DNA of 64,000 bases from Novosphingobium sp. Leaf2 (GCF_001421325.1 NZ_LMJY01000012.1:62001-126000), one strand, 5' to 3'; shown: positions 44,679 to 53,267, counted from the stretch's first letter. Made by a program: numbers and translations. The notes: generated by a model not told the origin, from the letters alone.

Positions 44679-45905
44679 TCATACCAGCATCTCGCGCGCC
44701 GGGCCTTGCCCCAGGAAGTTGGCCGGGCTGGCGCTGGCGCCATAGGCCCCGGCGCAGAACACCGCGATCAGATCGCCCACCTCTGCGCGCGGAAAGCCAC
44801 CCTTGTCCGCCAGCTTGTCAAGCGGCGTACACAGGCATCCCACGATCGAGGCTTCCTCCTCCACATCCGCCCCAAAGCGCGTGGCGATGGCGGAAGGGTA
44901 ATTGCGGCGCACCACGGTGCCGAAATTGCCGGAAGCCGCCAGCTGGTGATGCAGGCCGCCATCGGTAACGAGGAAAACCTCGCCGTGGCTGATCTTGCGA
45001 TCGACGATTCGCGCGATGTAGACGCCCGCCTCGCCCACGAGATAGCGGCCCAGTTCGATGCAGAACTGCGTATCGCGCAGCACCTCGGGCAGATTGGCGA
45101 GCTGTTCCGCCAGCCGCTCGCCCACCACGGTCAGATCCAGCGGCACGTCGCCGGGGAAATAGGGGATACCCAGCCCACCGCCCAGATTGCAGTGCGGCAG
45201 CGCCACGCCGCTCTCCTGCGCCAGCTGTGCAGCCAAGGCCAGCGCCTGCCCCTGCGTTTCGGCAATTGCCTGCGCATCCAGCGCCTGACTTCCGGCAAAG
45301 ATGTGAAAGCCGCGCCACTGCGCCCCGGCGCTCACCACCGCGCGCACCAGCGCCGGCACGCGCTGCGCATCGACGCCGAACGGCTTGGCCCCGCCGCCCA
45401 TCTTCATGCCCGAACCTTTAAGATCGAAGCTGGGGTTGACCCGGATCGCCAGCCGGGGGGTGATGCCCAGCCGGTCCCCCGCCGCCAGCGCCCGCGCCGC
45501 CTCGCCTTCGGATTCCAGGTTGAGCGTCACCCCGGCGCGGATCGCCGCTTCCAGTTCGGCATCGCGCTTGCCGGGGCCGGCGAAGCTGACCTTGTCCAGC
45601 GGCAGGCCCGCGCCGCGCACGATCTCCAATTCCCCGCCGGACGCGATGTCGAAACCGTCCACCAGCCCCGCCATCAATTTCAGCAGCGACGGATAGGGGT
45701 TGGCCTTTACGGCATAATGCAGGGCGATCCGCTCCGGCAGCGCGGCGCGCAGATCGGACACGCGGGCGCGTACCAGCGCCGCGTCGTAGAGGAACAGAGG
45801 TGTCGATCCGGCCTGCTCTACCCAATGGGTCACCGCCTTGCCGCCCACGGCCAGCACACCGTCGATCGAGTCATATCCCACCGGGATCGGGCCGAGCGCC
45901 TTCAT
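44679..45905 (-). CDS. XrtA-associated PLP-dependent decarboxylase
   Basis: 408-residue fold-type III PLP enzyme (diaminopimelate/ornithine decarboxylase-like) of the exosortase-A-associated group. The PLP lysine lies in LHYAVKANPYPSLL (about residue 65). GFDIASGGELEI, CNLGGGLGIPYFPGD and the C-terminal FCAGAYGASASPANFLGQ (usual for DapDC-type active sites) are present. The substrate is unknown. It overlaps the acyl ligase gene by 4 bases, which points to a shared pathway, probably making an amine or amino-acid derivative for EPS or a carrier protein. Confidence 0.92.
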   Translation of the reverse strand: MKALGPIPVGYDSIDGVLAVGGKAVTHWVEQAGSTPLFLYDAALVRARVSDLRAALPERIALHYAVKANPYPSLLKLMAGLVDGFDIASGGELEIVRGAGLPLDKVSFAGPGKRDAELEAAIRAGVTLNLESEGEAARALAAGDRLGITPRLAIRVNPSFDLKGSGMKMGGGAKPFGVDAQRVPALVRAVVSAGAQWRGFHIFAGSQALDAQAIAETQGQALALAAQLAQESGVALPHCNLGGGLGIPYFPGDVPLDLTVVGERLAEQLANLPEVLRDTQFCIELGRYLVGEAGVYIARIVDRKISHGEVFLVTDGGLHHQLAASGNFGTVVRRNYPSAIATRFGADVEEEASIVGCLCTPLDKLADKGGFPRAEVGDLIAVFCAGAYGASASPANFLGQGPAREMLV

Positions 45906-47440
45906 GCCGCAAACTCCTGTACGATCTGGGCCGCCAGGCCAGTGCGGTCCAGCTTGCCGTTAGGCCCCGTTGGCATCGCGTCGCGCCAGTGGATCACCTT
46001 GGGCTGCATGAAATTGGGCAAGTCCTGCATCAACCGGCGCGGCAACAGGTCGGCGGCATCCGCAATGCCAGGCGCCGTGCGCACCACAAGGTGCACCGCC
46101 TGCCCCAGCCGTTCGTCTGGCACGCCCAGCGCCACCGCTTCGACCACGAGCCCGGTGGCGAGCGCGGCCTCCTCCACTTCCTGCGGGCTGATGCGATTGC
46201 CCGCGCTCTTGATCATCGCATCGCGCCGACCCACGAAATACAGCAGCCCGTCCGCCTCGCGCTTCACCCGGTCACCGGACCACACCGCCATCCCGCCATA
46301 GCGCGACGCTGCGGGCGCAGGCCGATACCGCTCCGCTGTGCGCTGGGGATCGCGCCAATAGCCGTGCGCCACCAGTGGGCCACAGTGGACAAGTTCGCCT
46401 TCCTCGCCATCGGCGGCGATCTGACCGGCATCGTTCACCACCAGGATTTCCGCATGCGGGATGGTCTTGCCCATCGAGGTGGGGTGCGTGTCCACCAGCG
46501 CCGGGTCCAGATACGTCGAGCGAAACGCTTCGGTCAGCCCGTACATGGGGAACAGCCGCGCCTGCGGGAACGTGGCGCGCAGCCGGCGCACCAGATCGAC
46601 CGTCAAGGCGCCGCCGCTGTTGGTCAGCCGGCGCAGGCGTGCGGCGGTTTGATGCGGCCAGTCCATCTCGCACACCTGCACCCACAACGGGGGCACGGCG
46701 GCCAGCGTGGTGATCGCGTGCCGCTCCACTGCCTTCACCAGATCGCGCGGTACCAGATAGTCGAGCGGCACCACGCAGCCGCCGGCATACCAGGTAGAAA
46801 GCAGCTGGTTCTGCCCATAGTCGAATGAGAGTGGCAGCACCGCCAGCGTACGATCGTCTGCCGCCAAGCCCAGATAATCGGCCACGCTTTGCGCGCCCAG
46901 CCACATGTTCGCGTGGCTGAGCATCACGCCCTTGGGCCGGCCGGTGGAGCCGCTTGTGTAGAGGATTGCCGCCAGATCGTTTGTGTCAGCAGTCGATGGC
47001 GGCAGGGTTGCGTCCAGATGGCCTGCCTGCGCCAGCGCCTCGTCCTCTGCCAGCAGCCGACAACCGCCGGGCACATCGCCCTCGGCCAGCGTCTTGAGCC
47101 GCGCCGCCGTGCCGATCAGCAGCGCCGCGCCACTGTCTGCCAGAATGTGCGCCACTTGCGCGTGCTTGAGCAGCGGATTGACCGGCACGTGCACCAGCCC
47201 GGCACGCGCCGCCGCCAGCGGCATAAGGCAGGTAAGCTCGCCCTTGGCCGCCCATGTCGCCACGCGCGCGCCGCGCTCGGGCACGGCGCGCGCCAGCCAT
47301 CCGGCCAGCCGTGCGACACGTATCCTTAATTCCTTCCAGTTAAGCACACCCTCGCGCAGTATCAGCGCGTCGTCGCCATCGGCCCCGCACAGCACCAGAT
47401 GGTCGAGCGGCGGGATGGTGTTTTCGGGGCTACCCGGCAT
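45902..47440 (-). CDS. XrtA-associated acyl-CoA ligase (AMP-forming)
   Basis: 512-residue ANL-superfamily adenylate-forming enzyme. It has the AMP-binding P-loop LYTSGSTGRPKGVMLSH, MYGLTEAFRSTYL (A5), YGGMAVWSGDRVKREADGLLYFVGRRD (A7-A8) and the catalytic Lys region TGPNGKLDR. It should activate a carboxylic or amino acid as adenylate and load it onto CoA or the acyl carrier protein encoded at 48515. The start (ATG 47440) is only 26 bp from the divergent acyltransferase start. Confidence 0.92.
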   Translation of the reverse strand: MPGSPENTIPPLDHLVLCGADGDDALILREGVLNWKELRIRVARLAGWLARAVPERGARVATWAAKGELTCLMPLAAARAGLVHVPVNPLLKHAQVAHILADSGAALLIGTAARLKTLAEGDVPGGCRLLAEDEALAQAGHLDATLPPSTADTNDLAAILYTSGSTGRPKGVMLSHANMWLGAQSVADYLGLAADDRTLAVLPLSFDYGQNQLLSTWYAGGCVVPLDYLVPRDLVKAVERHAITTLAAVPPLWVQVCEMDWPHQTAARLRRLTNSGGALTVDLVRRLRATFPQARLFPMYGLTEAFRSTYLDPALVDTHPTSMGKTIPHAEILVVNDAGQIAADGEEGELVHCGPLVAHGYWRDPQRTAERYRPAPAASRYGGMAVWSGDRVKREADGLLYFVGRRDAMIKSAGNRISPQEVEEAALATGLVVEAVALGVPDERLGQAVHLVVRTAPGIADAADLLPRRLMQDLPNFMQPKVIHWRDAMPTGPNGKLDRTGLAAQIVQEFAA

Positions 47441-47466
47441 GTGAAGGAAGGCTCCGCAAGGTTAAC

Positions 47467-48477
47467 GTGGCAATCGTCTATCACCTTGATCTTAAGGAAG
47501 TGCAATCGGATGCAGCGCTCGCCGCGCTACTGTCCGACGCGCAGCAGCACGCCCCGTTCGACCGGCTGGCGTGGTGGCAGGGGCTGGCCGCGCATTGCCG
47601 GATGGACCCGATGCTGGCAGTATCGCGCACGCCCGGCGGCATCGCCGTGCTGCCATTGGCGGGACGATCCGGACACCTGACCGCGCTGGCGAACTGGTAC
47701 ACCTTCCGCTTCCGCCCGATCGTGACCGACCCGCACGCCCTGCGCCTCCTCGCCCGCGATCTGGCGGGGCGCGCGCATCGCATCACCCTCCACGGCCTGC
47801 CTGACGAGGACGCCAGCGCCTCCACCCTGGAGGCCGCGTTTCGCGCCGCCGGCTGGCTGGTGCGGCGATCGGTATGCGATACCAACCGTATTCTGGCTGT
47901 CGCCGGGCGTTCGTATGACGATTACCTGACCGCCCGTCCCGGCAAGCTGCGCACGACCTTGAAGCGCAAGTCCGGCAAAGTCGTCACCCGCATCCTTACC
48001 CGGTTTGATGCCGATGCCTGGGCGCAATACGAGGCGATCTACGCCGAAAGTTGGAAGCCCGAGGAAGGATCGCCCGATTTCCTGCGCGCCTTTGCCCGGG
48101 CCGAAGGCGACGCCGGGCGGCTGCGCCTAGCGCTGGCGCAAGACGGCGCAGACCCCAAAGGCCCCGCCATCGCCGCGCAGATGTGGACGGTGGAGGGCGG
48201 CACTGCCTTCATCCACAAGCTGGCGCACCGCGAGGCGGCCAAACCGCTCTCCCCCGGATCGGTGCTGACCGCTGCGCTGATGCGCCACGTGATCGAGACG
48301 GACGGGGTGGACCTCGTCGATTTCGGCACCGGCGACGATCCGTACAAGCGCGACTGGATGGAGGGTGAGCGCGCGCGCTATCGCCTCGACATGTTCCGCC
48401 CGCGCAATCCGCGCAACTGGCCGGTGCTGGCGCGCATGGCCGCGCGGTATCTTGCCGCACATGCGAAGCGCGGCTAG
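47467..48477 (+). CDS. GNAT/FemAB-like acyltransferase (CelD/BioF2 type)
   Basis: 336-residue protein with a C-terminal GNAT-like acyltransferase domain of the CelD/FemAB-related kind. It has ARPGKLRTTLKRKSGKV, YAESWKPEEGSPDFLRAF, AAQMWTVEGGTAFIHKLAH and the typical end VDFGTGDDPYKRDWMEGERARYRLD. The N-terminal about 130 residues resemble the first GNAT half. It starts at a GTG (47467) and is followed by an acyl carrier protein and two hydrolases. It may therefore transfer a carrier-bound acyl group to an EPS precursor, which is inference. Confidence 0.85.
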   Translation: MAIVYHLDLKEVQSDAALAALLSDAQQHAPFDRLAWWQGLAAHCRMDPMLAVSRTPGGIAVLPLAGRSGHLTALANWYTFRFRPIVTDPHALRLLARDLAGRAHRITLHGLPDEDASASTLEAAFRAAGWLVRRSVCDTNRILAVAGRSYDDYLTARPGKLRTTLKRKSGKVVTRILTRFDADAWAQYEAIYAESWKPEEGSPDFLRAFARAEGDAGRLRLALAQDGADPKGPAIAAQMWTVEGGTAFIHKLAHREAAKPLSPGSVLTAALMRHVIETDGVDLVDFGTGDDPYKRDWMEGERARYRLDMFRPRNPRNWPVLARMAARYLAAHAKRG

Positions 48478-48514
48478 AGCGCGGCTAAATAACACTAATT
48501 TCGATCGAGGGGCC

Positions 48515-48778
48515 ATGTCAGACGAAACCGACCTTCAGCTGCGCCGCATCCTGACCGACGTGCTGGGGCTGCAGCCCGGCCAGGCGGACGATTTCGACGC
48601 TGACACCGGCCTGTTCGGCCACTTGCCGGAACTGGATTCGATGGCGGTGGCGGGGCTTTTGACCGAGATCGAGGACCGGCTCGACATCATGATCGACGAT
48701 GACGAGATCGAAGGCGAAATGCTGGAAACGTATGGCGGCCTGCTTGCCTTCGTCGAAGGCAAGCGCGCCAACGCCTGA
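48515..48778 (+). CDS. XrtA-associated acyl carrier protein
   Basis: 87-residue acidic four-helix carrier protein. The phosphopantetheine attachment serine is in LPELDSMAVAGLL (about residue 40), and the helix III segment DIMIDDDEIEGE is typical. GAGGGG sits just before the ATG at 48515. Not the housekeeping AcpP: the sequence around the serine and the genomic context match carrier proteins of XrtA loci. Probably loaded by the divergent AMP-forming ligase. Confidence 0.9.
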   Translation: MSDETDLQLRRILTDVLGLQPGQADDFDADTGLFGHLPELDSMAVAGLLTEIEDRLDIMIDDDEIEGEMLETYGGLLAFVEGKRANA

Positions 48779-48785
48779 TCCATCC

Positions 48786-49460
48786 ATGACCCCGTCCAGC
48801 TGGCCCTGTCCACTGCCCGGCGGGGGTATTCGCGAAGAATACGCGCTGGTGTTCGACCGGCAGCGTGGCCCCCGTGTGCTGATCGTGCCGGCCCTGTTCG
48901 ATGAGGGCAACCGGATGCGCCGCTTCACCGTGGAGGTCATGCGCCGCCTGGACCGTGCCGGTTGCGACAGCTTCCTGCCTGATTTTCCCGGCTGCAATGA
49001 AAGCCTCCAGCCGCTGGAGCATCAGGACCCGGCGGACTGGACGGATGCGATGGCGGCGGCGGCCCGGCACTTTGCCGCAAGCCATGCGCTGGGCATTCGC
49101 GGCGGTTGCCTGTTCACGCCGGAGCGCCTGACCGCCATGCATTACGCCCCGGTCAAAGCCGCCTCCATCCTGCGCCAGATGGTGCGCGCGCGCGTGCTTG
49201 CCAGCCGCGAAAGCGGGCATGAGGAGCGGCGTGAGGACATCACCACGCGCGCGATCGAACGAGGCATTACGCTGGCCGGCTATGCGCTGGGCGCAGACTT
49301 CTATCGCCACTTCGAGACGATGACCCCGCGCGACGATGCACAGATCATCGCGCAGGAACAGGTGGGCGGCAGTGGCCTGTGGCTGCGTGCGGAGCCTGAT
49401 GAGAACGCGGGCCAGGCCGATGCGCTGGCCGCCATCGTCGCTGCGGCGATCACCGCATGA
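48786..49460 (+). CDS. Exosortase A system-associated hydrolase 2
   Basis: 224-residue alpha/beta-hydrolase-fold protein of the XrtA-associated group 2. VLIVPALFDEGNRMRR and DFPGCNESLQPLE are family signatures. At the nucleophile elbow the sequence is LGIRGGCLF, where GxSxG would be expected, so a serine nucleophile is absent. It may be non-catalytic or bind a thioester. It starts 7 bp after the carrier protein gene and overlaps hydrolase 1 by 4 bases. Confidence 0.88.
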   Translation: MTPSSWPCPLPGGGIREEYALVFDRQRGPRVLIVPALFDEGNRMRRFTVEVMRRLDRAGCDSFLPDFPGCNESLQPLEHQDPADWTDAMAAAARHFAASHALGIRGGCLFTPERLTAMHYAPVKAASILRQMVRARVLASRESGHEERREDITTRAIERGITLAGYALGADFYRHFETMTPRDDAQIIAQEQVGGSGLWLRAEPDENAGQADALAAIVAAAITA

Positions 49461-50242
49461 CCCGCCGCCACATCACCTTTGCGTGCGCGGGCGACACGCT
49501 GGTCGGCACGCTGGACGCCGCGCCCGCGCGCACGGCGCTGCTGCTGGTTTCGGGCGGCAACGAAGTGAGGGCCGGTGCGTGGAACGGGCAGGCCCTGTTC
49601 GCCGCCCGCATCGCTGCGCGCGGATATCCGGTGCTGCGCTTCGACCGGCGCGGCGTGGGTGACAGCGAAGGCGCCAATCGTGGCTTCGAAGACGCGGGCG
49701 AGGATATCGCCGCTGCCTGCGCGGCCTTGCGGCAGGCATGTCCGCAAGTAACGCACGTGGTGGGCATGGGAAATTGCGACGCCGCCAGCGCGCTGATGCT
49801 GGCGCATGGTGCGGGGCTGGACGGGCTCGTTTTGTCCAACCCCTGGACGATCGAGGAGGACAGCGAAGATGCACCGGCCGAAGTGGTGCGCGATCACTAT
49901 CGCCGCCGTCTTGCCGATCCCGCCGCAATCAGGCGGCTGCTGACCGGCAAAGTCTCTCCCCTTAAACTCGCCCGCAGCCTGCTGTCCATGCTGCGCCCAT
50001 CCCCCGCCGCGCCCGATGGCCTGGCGGCGCGACTGGCGGCAGGGATAGCCGGGTTTTCAGGCCCGGTGCGCTTTCTCGTCGCGGGCCGTGATCGCACCGG
50101 CTTGGCGTTCCTGTCCCGCTGGGACAAGGACGACGCCCGCATTCACCGATTTGCCGACGCGACGCACAGCTACGTCGAACCCCATGCGCAGGACTGGCTG
50201 GTGGAACAGACGCTGACGGTGCTGTCCACTTTCAACGGGTAA
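49457..50242 (+). CDS. Exosortase A system-associated hydrolase 1
   Basis: 261-residue alpha/beta hydrolase of the XrtA-associated group 1. After VLRFDRRGVGDSEG, the nucleophile elbow reads GMGNCDAASAL, so the nucleophile is Cys rather than Ser. The late His is probably in ATHSYVEPHAQ. A Cys nucleophile suits thioesterase or acyl-transfer chemistry. It is last in the acyltransferase-ACP-hydrolase operon and converges on trxB. Confidence 0.9.
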   Translation: MTRRHITFACAGDTLVGTLDAAPARTALLLVSGGNEVRAGAWNGQALFAARIAARGYPVLRFDRRGVGDSEGANRGFEDAGEDIAAACAALRQACPQVTHVVGMGNCDAASALMLAHGAGLDGLVLSNPWTIEEDSEDAPAEVVRDHYRRRLADPAAIRRLLTGKVSPLKLARSLLSMLRPSPAAPDGLAARLAAGIAGFSGPVRFLVAGRDRTGLAFLSRWDKDDARIHRFADATHSYVEPHAQDWLVEQTLTVLSTFNG

Positions 50243-50288
50243 GCCCGCGCCGCTTAAGACTGTCGGCGCCCCCGGGGCTACCTTCCGC

Positions 50289-51260
50289 TCAATACTGAAC
50301 CGTCTCGGTCACGCCCGCGAAGTGCCGGGCGGCCAGATATCGTTCGGCATCCAGCGCGGCCATGCACCCGGTGCCCGCAGCGGTAATCGCCTGCCGGTAT
50401 ACGTGATCGGACACGTCCCCTGCGGCAAATACCCCCGGCACGTTGGTTTTGGGCGTGCCCGGCTCCACGATCAGATAGCCGGTATCGTCCATCTCCAGCT
50501 TGCCCTTGAACAGTTCCGTCGCCGGAGCATGGCCGATAGCCACGAACGCGCCTTCGGCCAGGATCTCGCTCTGCTCACCGGTTTCGGTGTCGATTACCGC
50601 CAATGCCCGCAGCGCGCCGTCCTCACCCGCCAGAAAACGATCGATCCGCTTGTTCCACACGACGGAGATCTTGGGGTGCGCGAACAGGCGATCCTGCAGG
50701 ATCTTTTCCGAACGCAGCGAATCGCGGCGGTGGATCAGCACCACTTCTGTGGCGTGGTTGGTCAGGTATAGGGCTTCCTCGACCGCGGTGTTGCCACCGC
50801 CGATCACCACCACCCGCTTGCCGCGATAGAAGAACCCGTCGCACGTGGCGCAGGCGGACACGCCCTTGCCGGACAGTTCCTGTTCGCCGGGCACGCCCAG
50901 CCATTTGGCCTGCGCGCCGGTGGCGATCACAAGCGTGTCGCCTTCGTACACGTCGCCCGAATCGCCCTTGGCGGTGAATACGTCGCCGGAAAGATCGACA
51001 TCGGTGATAGTGTCCCACATCATCCGCGTGCCGACATGGACGGCCTGCGCCTCCATCTCCTGCATCAGCCAAGGGCCCTGGATCACCTCGCGGAAGCCGG
51101 GATAGTTTTCGACGTCGGTGGTGATGGTCAACTGCCCGCCGGGCTGCAGGCCCTGCACCACAATCGGCTCCATCCCCGCGCGCGCGCCGTAAATGGCGGC
51201 GGACAGGCCGGCCGGGCCGGAGCCGATAATGAGCATGCGGGTTTTGTGCGTGGTCGCCAT
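50289..51260 (-). CDS. trxB: Thioredoxin-disulfide reductase
   Basis: 323-residue NADPH-dependent flavoprotein that reduces thioredoxin in the cytoplasm. The FAD-binding motif is LIIGSGPAGLSAAIYGARAG. The redox-active pair is ACATCDGFFYRGK, the NADPH motif is VVVIGGGNTAVEEALYL, and the second FAD motif is GVFAAGDVSDHVYRQAITAAGTGCMAALDAE. Full normal length. It is unrelated to the neighbouring EPS genes. Confidence 0.97.
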   Translation of the reverse strand: MATTHKTRMLIIGSGPAGLSAAIYGARAGMEPIVVQGLQPGGQLTITTDVENYPGFREVIQGPWLMQEMEAQAVHVGTRMMWDTITDVDLSGDVFTAKGDSGDVYEGDTLVIATGAQAKWLGVPGEQELSGKGVSACATCDGFFYRGKRVVVIGGGNTAVEEALYLTNHATEVVLIHRRDSLRSEKILQDRLFAHPKISVVWNKRIDRFLAGEDGALRALAVIDTETGEQSEILAEGAFVAIGHAPATELFKGKLEMDDTGYLIVEPGTPKTNVPGVFAAGDVSDHVYRQAITAAGTGCMAALDAERYLAARHFAGVTETVQY

Positions 51261-51431
51261 TTCAGCCTAACTCCGGCGTTGATTTCGTAGCCGCGAGATA
51301 GGGCTCACCATAACGTTTTGCAAAGCGACGCGCGCGCAGCGATTGTTTCATCCCCGCAATTCACGGTTTGCGCCGTGACGGACAAGCCGACGGTCACGCA
51401 CCGGCGCAAGCGAAGCACGCCGCCATACCGC

Positions 51432-51617
51432 TCAGCTGAGCAGAAAATACCCCAGCGCCACCCAGCAGCACATGCACAGCAGGATCGCGGCGATCAGACC
51501 ACGGCTATCATGTTCATCACTTTGCGTGCTCTTGCGCTGGGCTGCATAGACAATGCTTGCGGGCAAGCCGCCGGAAAATGTGTCAAACCGAACACTGTTG
51601 TTGTCTGCGACCTTCAT
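51432..51617 (-). CDS. Small single-helix membrane protein
   Basis: 61 residues. A polar N-terminus (KVADNNSVRFDTFSGGLP) and a Ser/Asp-rich middle are followed by one hydrophobic helix at the C-terminus, GLIAAILLCMCCWVALGYFLLS, containing three Cys. GAGGG lies about a dozen bases before the ATG. Tail-anchored topology is likely. No family recognised; isolated gene between trxB and the mod locus. Confidence 0.45.
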   Translation of the reverse strand: MKVADNNSVRFDTFSGGLPASIVYAAQRKSTQSDEHDSRGLIAAILLCMCCWVALGYFLLS

Positions 51618-52017
51618 ACATCCATCCCTCTAGAACCGAACGATCGCGAACCCCTTGGCGGTGTTCGTCGTGTTCCGATCAATCCCAACGGTGTGCACCT
51701 TTTGGCGTCACGTCCCAGCTAAACGTCTTGCGCCATGTTTCCGGCAGCAACACGAATATTCCACAAGACATGGCGTATGTCACAACATTTTAAGTGACCG
51801 TTAAAATTTGCCTGTGGATTGCGATCAGCAGGTAAAATTTCCAGTATGGGTGGTGATTTTGATCATCGTTTTTACCGGAATATTGTGCACCGCAACAAAG
51901 CGTAGTGCGTAGATCATGCAACGTTACTTGTCGGGGCATAGTTTCCTCGGCGAGGCTGCTCGCTGGCGCACAGGCAGCGCCCTTGCCGTCGCCGCCATCG
52001 CCGCTTAGCGTGGCGCG
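51618..52017. other. Gene-free region upstream of the mod locus
   Basis: About 400 bases, locally AT-rich at 51780-51900. A 30-codon frame (51916-52008) ending just before modE has no ribosome-binding site and is not called. I looked for a molybdenum-cofactor-riboswitch-like structure and could not recognise one by eye. Confidence 0.4.
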
Positions 52018-52401
52018 ATGATCCCGGCCCCGCATCTCAAGATCAAGATCCAGATCCATTGCGGCGATGAAATCGCAATGGGGCCGGGAAAGGCAGACCT
52101 TCTGGAAGCCATCGTCCACCACGGATCGATCTCGGCGGCGGCGCGGGCTATGGGCATGAGCTATCGCCGGGCCTGGCTGCTGGTGGACACCATGAACCGC
52201 TGCTGGAGTGCGCCGCTGGTGCATACCAGACCGGGCCGCTCCCCCGATGGCGGCGCGCAGCTTACCGCGATGGGCAAGCAGGTGCTGCTCCATTACCGGG
52301 CGTTGCAGGACGATATCGACCGGGCATCGCATGGGCCTGATCATACCGCGCTCGCACAATGTCTGCTGGCGAGCCCGAAACCCAGCCAGAAAGACGGGTA
52401 G
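52018..52401 (+). CDS. ModE-like winged-helix regulator lacking molybdate-binding domains
   Basis: 127-residue protein matching only the N-terminal DNA-binding half of ModE. The helix-turn-helix segment is SISAAARAMGMSYRRAWLLVDTMN, and PDGGAQLTAMGKQVLLHYR forms the wing and dimer helix. The two Mop domains of full ModE (about 260 residues) are absent. It is placed directly before modABC and a palindrome that overlaps modA, so it probably represses molybdate uptake; how it senses molybdate is unclear. Confidence 0.88.
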   Translation: MIPAPHLKIKIQIHCGDEIAMGPGKADLLEAIVHHGSISAAARAMGMSYRRAWLLVDTMNRCWSAPLVHTRPGRSPDGGAQLTAMGKQVLLHYRALQDDIDRASHGPDHTALAQCLLASPKPSQKDG

Positions 52402-52435
52402 CGTCTTTCGGTCTTTGCAATCCGCTGCAATCGAT

Positions 52436-52454
52436 ATACTGCCAGATACAGTAT
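52436..52454 (+). promoter_or_regulatory. Candidate ModE operator overlapping modA start
   Basis: ATACTG (52436-52441) and CAGTAT (52449-52454) form a perfect dyad with a 7-base spacer inside a TA-rich segment. It is extended by GAT/ATC with one inserted base. The right arm runs into the modA ATG at 52453. ModE sites in other bacteria are also TA-rich palindromes, although the half-site differs from the E. coli consensus. Confidence 0.5.
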
Positions 52455-53259
52455 GATCAGCACATCCGTGCCCTTTCGCGCTGTCGCCCGCATTGCAACA
52501 TGGCTGCTGCTTGCCCTGGGGTGCGCGCTTTCGCCAATCGCGGCCCAAGCCGCGCCCGAACGCCGCGCGCCGCTGGTGCTGGCCGCCGCCAGCCTGCAGG
52601 AATCGCTGAACGCCGCCGCCGATGCTTTCGCGGCGCGCGGTCATCCCCGGCCGCGCATATCGTTCGCCGCCTCCTCTGCGCTTGCCCGCCAGATTGAATC
52701 CGGTGCGCCAGCAGACCTGTTCCTCTCCGCCGATGAACAGTGGATGGACGCGCTGGCCGCCAAGCGCCTGCTGCGCCCTGGAACGCGGGTGTCGCTGCTG
52801 ACCAACGCGCTGGTGCTGATCGCGCCGCAAGGCAGCCCCGTGCGCCTGCGCATCGCGCCGGGCATGCCGATCGCGCGGACGTTGGGATCGGGGCGGCGGC
52901 TGGCCGTGGCGGACCCCGCAGCCGTGCCCGCCGGCATCTACGCCAAACAGGCGCTGACCAGCTTGCGGGTATGGAACACCCTGAACGGGAAGCTCGCGCC
53001 GGCGGACAGCGTGCGCTCTGCCCTGGCACTGGTCAGCCGCCGGGCCGCGCCGCTGGGCATCGTTTATGCCACCGATGCACGGGCCGATCGCGGCGTGCGC
53101 GTGGTGGGCATCTTCCCGGCGTCTTCCCACGTGCCGATCCGTTACCCGCTGGCCACCCTTGCCGCGTCGCGCAACCCGGAAGGGGAAGCGTTCCGGCGGT
53201 TCCTCTCTTCGGCGCAAGGCAAGGCGATCTTCCGCCGGTTCGGGTTCGGCACGCGGTAA
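52453..53259 (+). CDS. modA: Molybdate ABC transporter substrate-binding protein
   Basis: 268-residue periplasmic molybdate/tungstate-binding protein. The signal peptide is VARIATWLLLALGCALSPIAAQA, with cleavage after AQA. Ligand-binding motifs include LVLAAASLQESL, SFAASSALARQIESGAPADLFLSADEQWMD, ADPAAVPAGIYAKQAL and GIVYATDARA. The ATG at 52453 is inside a palindrome and has no Shine-Dalgarno; a GTG at 52468 is the alternative. It is first in modABC. Confidence 0.93.
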   Translation: MISTSVPFRAVARIATWLLLALGCALSPIAAQAAPERRAPLVLAAASLQESLNAAADAFAARGHPRPRISFAASSALARQIESGAPADLFLSADEQWMDALAAKRLLRPGTRVSLLTNALVLIAPQGSPVRLRIAPGMPIARTLGSGRRLAVADPAAVPAGIYAKQALTSLRVWNTLNGKLAPADSVRSALALVSRRAAPLGIVYATDARADRGVRVVGIFPASSHVPIRYPLATLAASRNPEGEAFRRFLSSAQGKAIFRRFGFGTR

Positions 53260-53267
53260 TCGGAGCC

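Noticed and set aside
44679-44694. TGG-like/TTGC sigma-54 element on the minus strand upstream of the EPS export gene
   Set aside because: GG to GC spacing is nine instead of ten bases and it lies within the upstream coding region.
50247-50269. GCGCCG/CGGCGC dyad between convergent hydrolase 1 and trxB
   Set aside because: Only six pairs, an 11-base loop and no T-tract; may help transcript ends but is not a convincing terminator.
51916-52008. 30-codon frame just upstream of the modE-like gene
   Set aside because: No Shine-Dalgarno and an alanine-rich end typical of chance GC-rich sequence.
51790-53217. 475-codon minus-strand frame across modE and modA
   Set aside because: Antisense to two genes with clear family motifs; low-complexity Arg/Gly/His sequence.
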